The notes beneath the pieces were generated by a model, which saw only the letters and a program-made list of their open reading frames with translations, searched no databases and was not told the origin of the DNA. A stretch of DNA of 40,320 nt from Ectocarpus siliculosus. Lineage: Eukaryota; Sar; Phaeophyceae; Ectocarpales; Ectocarpaceae. Position 1 is the first letter of the stretch. Each line of letters opens with the position of its first letter. A program made the position numbers and the translations under genes. Positions 32,197 through 40,320 of the stretch are shown piece by piece. Location: NCBI GenBank assembly GCA_000310025.1, contig FN649750.1:382199-422518 (forward strand), given 5' to 3'.

Positions 32197-32216
32197 CTTA
32201 GCTATATATATCGTAT
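32197..32216 (-). promoter_or_regulatory. Candidate TATA box between LTR and ORF of nested element
   Basis: Minus strand ATACGATATATATAGC lies about 160 nt upstream of the ORF start and outside the LTR. It is the only TATA-like site near the ORF. Position outside the LTR is unusual for an LTR element. Confidence 0.4.
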
Positions 32217-32292
32217 TCGCCGCCCCATTGGCCCGGCACATACAGCTCAGACGCCAATACCCACTACCAACACCAGGCCGCACAATATATTG

Positions 32293-32479
32293 TGTTTGGG
32301 TGCGGTAGCCCGTCAGAGGCCGAAAGAGAAAGAAGGTTGACTCAAGACCTTGGTTGATTAGAGAGTGAGAGACATGCGGTAGGCAACACCATCGCCATGC
32401 AGCATGCCCATCAACACATTTCATCCGCGTATCCCCCGGAGGTCCCGTAGACAGTATACTCTGCCGAGCACCCCAAACA
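32293..32479 (-). repeat. 5' LTR of nested element
   Basis: 187 nt, identical to 27894-28080. In element orientation it begins TGTTTGGGGTG and ends CACCCAAACA, near-perfect inverted ends of 10-11 nt. No TATA box inside. Confidence 0.92.
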
Positions 32480-32484
32480 CCAAT

Positions 32485-33635
32485 ATTGCGACCTCGCTGC
32501 TGATCGCCAACGTCGTGCTTACGAGCTAGTACGCGAGCAGCACAAGTTATCCGTTTCTCGGATCGAGCGTCGAAATTCCGCTCTCTCGGATGCTTTGCAC
32601 AAGCTTCCGACTTACACCATCGGCGAATGGGTTTGGATCTATAATACCGAATCTACCATTCGCTCCGGTGTTCGATCAGGCACCGACGACAAGGTTCTCA
32701 AAGCGAAGTTATCGTTGCTTTGGTCCGGTCCGTTTAAAGGGTTGGCTGTAGGCCCCTGTTCGAAAGCCCCTGATGGCAGTCCTCTCGCGGCCAAGTTGTT
32801 ATACTTGGATCTTCCGTCGGACCTGCCGGGCAAAGACTCGAAACGTCGTGTTTCGGTCGCACGCTGCAAGCCATGCGCTAACCCGCATGACGCTGAGGAC
32901 CTGCCACGGTTTCTGCCGACTGGTCTCACGCAGTATGTTTTGAACAACTATACGACCAAATCTCCTCCGTATCATGTTACGGAAAATGACGTCTCGACTT
33001 CGGTCGAACGTCTCGAGGTGGAACAAATTACTGGTCACCAGTCTGTTCGCGGTCGTGGTGGTGTTATCGCTGTTCTGTATCAGACACATTGGAAGGGTCT
33101 TCTCCGCCCTTCTTGGGAGCGGGAGATGGACCTTCAGCACTCTCGATCGCAGATTCTCCGGTATTGGGCGGGTACGCCATATCAACACCGTCAGACGAAT
33201 CGCCGTTACCGTGCAATGCGTATTGGCGCAGCCGCACGCGAATTGGCACGTGCTAAGGGCGAGAGATATTTGCCTCCGGGTTACTCCTTTGTCTCCCGCT
33301 CAACCTGGGACCGTCGTTTCGCCGATACTCCTCTACCTGTGGGTGCGTTCTTCTGGTACAAGGCTCAAGATGGACTCTGGTGGCTGGGCAAGATTTCTGG
33401 ACCGACAGTGCGGGCCGACCACTACATCGTACGCTTCCTCGACGACCCCGGACCGGTCAAGATCGCCCTCTCCGTTGTTCGTTACTCTACCCTCGGATCG
33501 GCCGTCTGCGGTTCGTGGTGCCTTCAAGTTCACGGCGGTAGCGCCCTCATGAAAGGACTTCTTCGCAATGTCGACATGTCGCGAAACGTGGAGGCGGAGC
33601 ATTCGCCGCCAAATGATCCGGCACGCGCCGATTAG
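32485..33635 (+). CDS. Element 2 pol C-terminus: GPY/F, chromodomain, Tudor-like module
   Basis: Continues the integrase frame after the insertion. In order: GPY/F module (LLWSGPFKGLAVGP, about 32715-32755); chromodomain (VERLEVEQITGHQSV ... YQTHWKGLLRPSWEREMDL ... ILRYWAG, about 33000-33170), which in chromoviruses guides integration to marked chromatin; then about 150 residues with LPVGAFFWYKAQDGLWWLGK and YIVRFLDDPGPVKIA (33335-33480). The pattern 'aromatic-rich, WW-x-GKI, YIVRFLDD' resembles a Tudor/Agenet barrel by eye. The frame ends DPARAD and stop at 33633-33635. Confidence 0.85.
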
Positions 33636-33639
33636 CAAG

Positions 33640-34490
33640 CGTGTGTGTCTTGGGATCTACCTGTGTGACGTGTGTGTTCTATCCCAGATGGGATGCGGAC
33701 TCGAGGTCGCCCCTGATCCCGTCCGGTCCTCTCATTTGCAAGTACGTGTAGGCTGGTGTTACCTCTGGATAGCGCAGTGTTAGGCCTCGTTTTGGTATAT
33801 CGACCCCTTTTCCCCCGTCATTCTGGCGATCGGTTTGTTTCCGCCTGGTACGTCGTTTTGTCTTTCGAGTCCTTTTGCCTTTCTGCTTCTTTCGCCGTTC
33901 GCGTGGTTGAGCTTTATTTTCGACTCCCCGCGGCGGTTTGATTTCGTCGGACCTTATGGTGGGTCATGGCCCCCTGTTTTTCGCTGTCGAAACGATTGGT
34001 TTCTTACCTTTTTGCGTACGTCGCCATATGGCGTCATTAGGTTTTCTTTGTGATTAGTTAGCTTATACGGGCTAGCCGTGAGTATTTTTGTCGCTTTTAG
34101 TCGTTTGGGCGACACCGACTGCTTCGTGTTTTGTATCGTTTTATCGATACGGCACGGTTGGTTTTCGCCGTTCCGACGGTGTTTTTCCAGCGTTTTCTTC
34201 CTTTCTTTGGGTTCCGACCTGTTATGGTATTTGTAGCGTTGACGTTTTCTTTTGTCGTGTCTATTGTCCCCCTGTTTCATTCCTAGCCCCCGTCTTTTCC
34301 TTCTCTATCGTTCTTTTTGGTTGGGTCAAACGATGGTCTTGCGACTCATCGTGTGAGAGGTGTGGGAGGGTGATTCTTGGTATTTTGGAGCTCCACATCC
34401 TCGATCCTTTCATTTTTTGGGATTCGACAATTATTTGTCAAGTTCCTAGGTTTCACGTATCTGCGTATGAGAACCTCCAGGGTGGGCTAG
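33640..34490 (+). repeat. T-rich 3' tail of element 2 (3' UTR and/or LTR part)
   Basis: Pyrimidine-rich, non-coding, homologous in blocks to 24960-26020. The most conserved part surrounds AACGATGGTCTTGCGACTCA at 34331. LTR ends cannot be placed with confidence. Confidence 0.6.
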
Positions 34491-34535
34491 TGATGTGGGA
34501 TTTTGAATGTAGCCAGTGCCAACGGTATTGCGGAG

Positions 34536-34990
34536 TAATTCCCAGAGGAAAGTGCGGGAGATGTAACTCCCGATGGAAGGATATAACAGGGGACAGGACC
34601 TTTGTGGCCCCTCTTAGAGGGAGCATGTCCTCCCCCTCTGCGCTCAGTCTACCTTTGAGAGCAAGGCAACAGCAAGCACTGCTGTTCCAAGAGAATAATA
34701 AACAAATGAGTCTTCATCAGGGTCTTCAGGGATCGCTACGCGTGTAATCCCACAACAAGATGCATAGAAGAGAATGATTTCTTCTAGAAGCAGTTGCGGG
34801 GAGATGTAAGTCCCCGATGGAAGGATAAAAACAGGGGATGGATCTAGCCCTTGATTGATTGAGCAGCGGATGGATTCGTGCCCCATGCCTGCCATTCCTA
34901 CCCGTACTCAAGGCAACAGCAGCAGCTGTTCCGCACGAACGAGCTAACAAACAAGTAATTAAGTTCTTCTTTCACGGGTCTTTTCCAGAT
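34536..34990. repeat. Two LTR-like tandem units with TATA and AATAAA-type signals
   Basis: Two diverged units (about 34536-34780 and 34783-34990) share GGGAGATGTAA(C/G)TCCC, GATGGAAGGATA(T/A)AA, AAGGCAACAGCA, CTGCTGTTCC/CAGCTGTTCC, AA(T/C)AAACAAAT/GT and CAGGGTCTT/ACGGGTCTT. TATAAC or ATAAAAA followed 100-150 nt later by AATAATAAA looks like a promoter plus polyadenylation layout, as in LTRs. Internal genes absent. Confidence 0.5.
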
Positions 34991-35159
34991 TATTGCACGC
35001 GCGCATATCCTTACAAACTCGGATAGCAGCACCTACTACCTGTGTCAGCGATATGCATGCCTGACTCCACACATTCCAGTCCTCAATTGCCACCGACACA
35101 GTTGAATCACGATGACCATCTTTGCTGAATGTCATGCGGCGGGACAAAAAATTTTGGCA

Positions 35160-35625
35160 CCCATGGCGTCGTAGAAGGTTCCAGGAACGTTACTTGTGGG
35201 AGAGTGAAATCAAGACAAAGGCGGTAAGTAAGCGGCGGGGGAATCGGCGGGCAATTGGGGGCAAGTTGTTTCGGAGAACCATGCAACGCCTGGAGAGCAC
35301 AGCGATTGGTCAAAATTGGCGGCCACCCGAACCGTTCTCTGGCAAGAAACAAGAACACGTGCCGTCCAGCCCACCAGCTCTCTCCACCAGTTGCCGCCCC
35401 ACACTACGCGCATAACTCGCCGCTCTTCTCAACTGGCATCCCCGCTGTAGTAGTTACGCAAGTTCTGCGTTGCCTCGCCGCCACCCCAGCCACTACTGTG
35501 TGGGGAAGGATCGGGCAGTGACAGGCACCGCCTGTGTCTGGCAACAGCAGGAAGGATTTGAAGAAGCAGGACCACAATCGTTCCTCTCGGCGCCAAGGCT
35601 CCATACACAGCAGTACCCGTATTCG
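35160..35625 (+). promoter_or_regulatory. Probable 5' flank/promoter of right ABCB copy
   Basis: Mirror of the left flank, with conserved GATTGGTCAAAATTGG (inverted CCAAT) near 35305-35320 and a conserved stretch GGGGGAATCGGCGGGCAATT near 35238. It lies directly upstream of exon 1; transcription start not identifiable. Confidence 0.4.
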
Positions 35626-35670
35626 ATGAGCGACCCTTCGCCTGCTGCTGTGACCGACAGCAGCATGGAG
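35626..35670 (+). CDS. ABCB right copy, exon 1
   Basis: ATG at 35626, 15 codons, ends ATGGAG followed by donor GTGAGT at 35671. It is conserved with the left-arm exon at 9629-9673; changes are M to T and G to S near the end. Confidence 0.65.
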
Positions 35671-38600
35671 GTGAGTGGGCGTTGCTGTCGTTGCATACAA
35701 ACGGTACCGGCTGCACCGGTTGCCCTCGGCAAGGTGTAGACTATTTAGGTACAGTAAGCGTTGGGGGGTCTTGTGGATGTTTCGTTGAAGCAGCGAACTT
35801 CCGTTGTACAGAAGGAGTCAGCGGCGAGCGCTCAACCTCAATGAGCTTGAGCAGGCAGGTGAGCGCTTGCGCATCCCAGGCTCACCGTCGGCTTCAATTC
35901 GTGCCAAAGCTTGTGGGGTCTTGCGTCTGCTGTGTATGTGTGCTTTTCTCCCACGATGATGGGCGGGAACCCTGCTACCTGGTGTTTGTATGCTATTTTG
36001 CATGTATTCATCATGCAAGTTGACATGTTCGCGTTTCCCAGGGCGGCCGTCCTATGCATACAATACGGCAGTGAAGCGACAGCCGGCCTCTCTAGCCACC
36101 GCTCCGTCCAACACAAACCCAGACGCTGCCACTGCTGTCTGTTGCCAATGTTTTTTTGACTGATTTGTGGTGTGCGAGGGACCCGCGGCACATAAGTACC
36201 TCGGGGCAAACAACAAGAGCCGGCAGACCTGAATCCCGAACTCGCATCAAGTTTGATGCCGACTCCCCGCCTTTTTCCAGCGTGGTGCAACTGCCGTGGA
36301 GCGTGCACAGTGACAGCACTACATGTAGTTTTTGGCAGCTGGGGGGGCGGGGGGGGGGCAGCGTCCATTAGGTAGACTGGACAGCGAAAGAGAAGTACAT
36401 GTATTCCTCGGGTGCCGTAAGGTGCATCTTTGGACAGTGTAATACCGTGTACGACACAAGATAACACCCTCCCTGGACCGATTTTCAAGCTCCATTACGC
36501 CACGACGAAGAGGATGCACAAACGAAGCGATACAGTTTCGGAAAGCTCTCGACGAGACGGTTTCAACGCCGCCATTTTTGGCACCCCCCACTGTTTCTGC
36601 TGTTGAGAAATCGAGCTTTGAAAATCGGTCCAGGGGGTGTGTTATCTTGTGTCGTATACGGTAACCACACATGGATTTTTCGCGCGGGCAAGTATTGCAG
36701 TTCTGCCTCCCCTGCCCCGCCCAGTTCAGAACTACTGCTGTACATCTACATGTGCAGAGACACCGCCCCGCTTTGCTCATGTTACAAGGAACGATCTCAC
36801 GCATTCGAGGTAGCCACACTTTCTTGCGTCCGGTACAGGAGTTGGAGGTTTTTCTTTTTTCTTCGACCAGTCAATGGTGGCACTCCGTGCAATAGGGCTC
36901 TGTTTTTCCTCGTTCTCCTCCTGCATATGCATACGAACTGTTGTAGACTCCTGTACGCAGAAGCAGACGAGGGAAGCAGGGTTGGTTCAGACAGACATTC
37001 TCGCAGCTTCGTGAGACACCCTGCCGCGCCCACCCATATCTCTTCCCTAAGCACATTTCGTGTCCTCCTTGTTGTGAGTGAAGCGAGCCGTCTGATCCCT
37101 CTCACGAAGCAATACGTAGCGGCAAGCTAGCAAGCTACGTAATCGCTGCATGCAGGCATGCAGTGGAGTCAACAACCATTGATGATTTCCAGATATATAT
37201 GTACAGTCCTCGACCGTTCGGCCTCCAACTATTAGAGCAGGCTGCACGACACGCGACCGCTCGCCGACTTTCTGAACCGGCACGATTGCTATCTACTCGT
37301 ACCCAACAAAATGTGCTGCTCGGGGAATCGTGTGCATAGAAATACACAGGTGGCTTCCGCTGACTCAATGAATCCGTTGTCAGTCTCTCCAAGACTTTTT
37401 TAGTAAACAAAAAGTCTCACAGAAAGACTTATTCGGCTTAATCCATTGCAAACAGCAGTAGTCTATCCGAGGCTCTTTTTCTGTGGAGGAGATGAATTCG
37501 TTGTATTATTAATTAGAAAAACGAATGCAAGCGCAGGGGTACCGAGGTAGGTGCCATGGATGAGACACACACGTGATATTTTGCGCATGTTAATCTACGT
37601 GTGGCGGGTGTGCGCGCGAATGATGTAACTTGCGTGGAATCCGCCGCGTTCAGCGCTCGCGCATCGTTTCGTCCCGCGCAGTCATCGTAGTCATGATCAC
37701 AACAGCCGAAGTGCTCGCTCAACGAGTGTGCGAGTATCTTTATTTACTTTTTCTATATGCCAAAACCTGAGAAATAAAAAATGCCCAAACAAAACCCAAA
37801 AAATGTACTGCCAACACCTGAGAAATAAAAAATACCCAAAACCAAAACTACACACACAACTTTTACAAGTATTTCTCCTTTTACTTACGTACTGCCAAAA
37901 CCAGAAAAATAAAAAATACCATGACACACCCACACACATTGACAACACGATTCATTTTTTTTTTTTTGTTGTGTGTTGTAAGAGCGCTAGCCGCAAAAAA
38001 TAATGCTGTACGTGCCTCGGGTTTGTGTAAGTGGAGCGAGAGGGTGAGGGGGGGAGAAGCAAAAGGTTTAGAGAAGAGGGCCGTGGGAGTGAATGAGTAC
38101 ATGGCACGTGGCACGTCAGTGGTGGTGTGAGTGCTCGCGGTCCAACCGCGGCTGGCGTGGAATATTTCATTATTTACAGAGTATTCGTACGATCGCAGAA
38201 AGACTGCCTGTCTGTTGGAAACAACACCACAGCAGTCGAAGGGAAGGGAGACTATGTTCCGTGGCTTGGCGGGGCATGGGGCTGGGTGACACACCGGCAG
38301 CTGCTTTCAGGGTGGGGTCCCTGTGTAGTGCCGGTGTGTGCCCAGAAAATTTTACCGGCACAACGGCGGACGTGCACTATTCAATTCAAGGTACTGACAA
38401 TGACTTGGAAATTCAATGTGTGCCCGCCGAAAACACCGACACTACCCGGGTATTGGCACTATTCAACCGGCACGAAGCAGGAACCCCAACTGCATTCAAA
38501 AGATATTGTACATTTTTATTTTTTTTGTCGGGGACGTCCATGTTGCAATTTTTCTATTTTATTGTCGGTTTAGGGGACGTCCATGTATGCTCCTGGGCGG

Positions 38601-39733
38601 AGAATAGAGTGTGCGTGGTTTCGGCAAGCACCAGCACTTGAGAAATCGATACAGCCTCTTGTCGAACACTCGAATTCTTGAGCACCATTTTGTGAGCTCG
38701 GTTAAGAAGCCCTACACTAAAACCTATACAACGGTCATTCGCAGCATAGCCCTAGGAACTAGTAGGAACACCAGCCTCGGCCTACACTAGAGGTTCTCGA
38801 GTGCTGGCGCTAACGGTGGTGTCCGCAACGGTGGTATACTCGCGGACCCACTCCAGGACCTGTCTATACGGAAAGACGGGGAACAGACATCGCACAACAG
38901 TCACGCCAACGCCAACCCACTGTCATCCTACGACCACATAAAAACAACCAGCAGACCACCCAACCTAGACCTATTCCGAGAGCAAGAGCTAAAGATTATG
39001 CGGCGCACCTTCATTGCGCGTGTGTCTTCCTCGCTTTCCCTGTGCGTCAGGCCGCTGCTGATGCTTCTGCTGGCACAGCTGCTGCTGCTGCTGCTGCTGT
39101 AGTGGCCACTACCGTACCAGAGTCTCCACCGCCGGCCACAGCGGCGGAGGCCGTTGCCGTTCCGGCTACTCCCGTCAAGGCCGGCGCTCCTGACATGGAG
39201 ACACAGATGGTGAACGCGGGCCCTAAGGCGGACAAGCCCGATGACTCCAAGGCCAAGCCTGAGCCCAAGCCACAGGTGTGCTTGTTGTCGTGAAGTGCGT
39301 TCGCGTGTGGGTGGTGGCTGCGGTGACGCTCGGCATAGCGTTCCCGGCCGTGCTACGAGTATCACAGGCCACGAACCACTGCTGTGCAGCCATCAAGGAC
39401 TCTGTTCTAGACAACGTATGTTTCATTGCAAATGATGAAGAAACTAGCTTGAAAAACTTGGGACGTTTTCGTGCATGCTGTTTGTCTGGTGTTGTTTTGT
39501 TTTTTCTCTGTCTTGCGATGACTCTTACACTAATCCTCACGTTTGTCGTGGCATGTCTCCATAGGCAGGCCGAACAAGCTTGCTTTCGAAAACACCTTGT
39601 TCCTGCAATACACTATTGCGTTGCCCGTTTACTGCTGTACGCAGGTGTCTATCGCAAAGCTTTTTTCCTACGCTGATGGGAGGGACAAGTTGTACATGTT
39701 CGTCGGGGTCATCGCTGCGGCAATACATTCCTG
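35626..39733 (+). CDS. ABCB transporter, right copy, exons 1-3 (gene continues past window)
   Basis: A second ABCB gene, head to head with the left one. Exons: 35626-35670 ([15 protein letters not shown], donor GTGAGT), 39051-39275 (75 codons, Ala/Pro-rich linker ending KAKPEPKPQ, donor GTGTGC) and 39645-39733 ([29 protein letters not shown]; donor GTGAGG). Introns are 3380 and 369 nt. All phases agree with the left copy and no stop or frameshift is seen. Exon 4 should begin just past base 40320, because in the left copy it lies about 35 nt beyond the homologous poly-G tract. Same inferred role: N-terminus and TM1 of an ATP-driven exporter. Confidence 0.85.
36445..36661. mobile_element. 217-bp MITE in intron 1 of the right ABCB copy
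   Basis: Terminal inverted repeats of about 48 nt: CCGTGTACGACACAAGATAA... (36445-36492) and its near-perfect reverse complement ending ...CTTGTGTCGTATACGG (36613-36661). Flanked by TA on both sides (36443-36444, 36662-36663), as in Tc1/mariner-type insertions. The left arm at the same place (8829-8836) has no insert, so it came after the arm duplication. Confidence 0.85.
37740..37930. repeat. Short tandem repeat in right intron 1
   Basis: Three imperfect units of (T)GCCAA(A/C)ACC(T/A)GA(G/A)AAATAAAAAAT(G/A)CC, each followed by an A/C-rich stretch; about 52-85 nt spacing. Not seen at the homologous left position. Confidence 0.65.
39051..39275 (+). CDS. ABCB right copy, exon 2
   Basis: Acceptor TGCGTCAG at 39043-39050, donor GTGTGC at 39276. 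75 codons, frame identical to the left copy; shorter alanine run and METQM where the left has MEKQM. Confidence 0.85.
39645..39733 (+). CDS. ABCB right copy, exon 3 (start of TM1)
   Basis: Acceptor ACGCAG before 39645, donor GTGAGG at 39734; 89 nt, phase 2 end. It encodes the elbow and first half of TM1, with only I to V and A to S changes relative to the left copy. Confidence 0.92.
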
Positions 39734-40320
39734 GTGAGGCCGACACCCTAACCCGAGGGCGCTTTTTTCAAAAAGAAATTCTACTTCATGCTGTGTTTGT
39801 CTCTGGCATGCCAACACCGTGAACGTCCCCAACAACGCCGGTATGTGCCCGGCGAATCGAGAAAGGTTTCTTCTACAATAGTCTATGTGTTTGTCTCGGG
39901 CATGCTTTTGCAGTGGGGGGGGCTCGATCGGGCCGGTATGTGCCCAGCGAATCGACGGGCACCATTCAGACTACGAGACTACTTGGCGATTCAGTCTGTA
40001 CCAAACAGTCTCACCGGCGCTTCACAGGGCCTCCGGTGCTATTCAACCAGCGTTAATTAGGGCCCCCCAACTGTGCTCAGGTCCAATCTTCCCTGAAGGG
40101 TCAGAATATATTTCAGTGTCAAGACGGCAGTCCGACAATCGATTTCTGTGCTTCATTTGCACGATCTATAGCTCCCCCGTCTTTAGCAACGTTTGGCAGA
40201 GGAGTAGGAAGGAACAATCGATGATCGGTCCTCTGGGGAAAAGGCACCGGCCTGTCGAGGACGCGCGGTCAATGGTCTGACAACCAAGGCGTGAAACACA
40301 TGAGTACCCCCCCCCCCCCC

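Larger units (their letters stand above)
27894..32479 (-). mobile_element. Complete non-autonomous LTR element with a zinc-knuckle ORF (TR-GAG-like)
   Basis: 4586 bp inserted in the element 2 integrase. Ends are identical 187-bp LTRs starting TGTTTGGG and ending CCCCAAACA (plus strand), with a perfect 5-bp target duplication CCAAT (27889-27893 and 32480-32484). The only long gene is a minus-strand 746-codon ORF with CCHC knuckles. No protease, RT or integrase motif is present, so it must use enzymes from another element. Identical LTRs mean a recent insertion. The best polypurine tract is read on the minus strand next to the left LTR, which agrees with the ORF's direction. Confidence 0.88.
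26060..34490 (+). mobile_element. Younger chromovirus (element 2), 5'-truncated and interrupted
   Basis: The pol frame opens right after an A-run (26054-26064) and stays open through spacer and integrase to 27893, where the nested element is inserted. It resumes at 32485 in the same frame and ends at 33635. Gag, protease, RT and RNase H are missing. A T-rich 3' tail follows (33640-34490). The uninterrupted coding state shows it is younger than element 1. The matching 5' LTR was not identified. Confidence 0.8.
35671..39050 (+). other. Large intron 1 of the right ABCB gene
   Basis: 3380 nt, homologous to 6846-9628. Apart from the MITE it holds repeats of the phrase CTGAGAAATAAAAAATACCC (near 37768, 37820 and 37905) and a T-run at 37955. 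No gene supported. Confidence 0.65.
35150..40320. repeat. Right arm of large inverted repeat (truncated by window end)
   Basis: Collinear reverse complement of the left arm, with many substitutions and indels in non-coding parts and few in exons. It is longer than the left arm partly because of a 217-bp MITE. The window ends inside a poly-C run that matches the left poly-G tract, so the true outer boundary is not seen. Confidence 0.9.

Noticed and set aside
5545-40320. Arms as an assembly palindrome artefact
   Set aside because: The arms differ by many substitutions, a MITE and repeat expansions, which an artefact would not produce.

Overview
The window looks like nuclear DNA of an intron-rich eukaryote. 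GT-AG introns of about 0.3-3.4 kb split a multi-domain gene into short exons, the introns are full of micro- and minisatellites, and a Helitron and Ty3/gypsy chromoviruses fill the middle. A brown alga or another stramenopile fits best, but that is an inference from gene style, not from a marker gene.

Outer parts: two copies of an ABCB (P-glycoprotein-type) transporter gene lie head to head. The left copy (9673 down to 187, minus strand) has 12 recognisable exons. They encode an Ala/Pro-rich N-terminus, six membrane helices and the whole first nucleotide-binding domain, and the gene continues past base 1. The right copy (35626 rightwards, plus strand) shows exons 1-3 and runs off the right end. 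The two copies sit in the arms of a large inverted repeat (left about 5545-10130, right about 35150-40320) that covers promoter, exon 1, the large intron 1, exons 2-3 and part of intron 3. The arms are collinear but diverged in introns and well conserved in exons, so this is an old real duplication, not an assembly palindrome. The left copy has an apparent frameshift in exon 4. The right arm alone carries a 217-bp MITE, and the left arm alone carries an expanded minisatellite.

Centre (10130-35150): a nest of mobile elements separates the two genes. From left to right: a degenerate CACGAC-rich repeat zone; the decayed N-terminal part of a Helitron Rep protein on the minus strand (11.4-13.3 kb); a 244-bp tandem duplication; an old, heavily mutated chromovirus with diverged LTRs (14402-24051) that carries a tRNA-derived SINE; the 3' end of a related element (24.48-26.02 kb); and a younger but 5'-truncated chromovirus (26.06-34.5 kb) whose integrase frame is open except for one insertion.

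That insertion (27894-32479) is a complete non-autonomous LTR element on the minus strand. It has identical 187-bp LTRs, a perfect 5-bp target-site duplication, and one 746-codon ORF with two CCHC zinc knuckles and a long Ala-rich repeat tail, but no reverse transcriptase or integrase. It is the youngest and best preserved thing in the window. The chromovirus integrases carry a GPY/F module, a chromodomain and a further C-terminal module that resembles a Tudor/Agenet fold, and all three copies in the window keep it.
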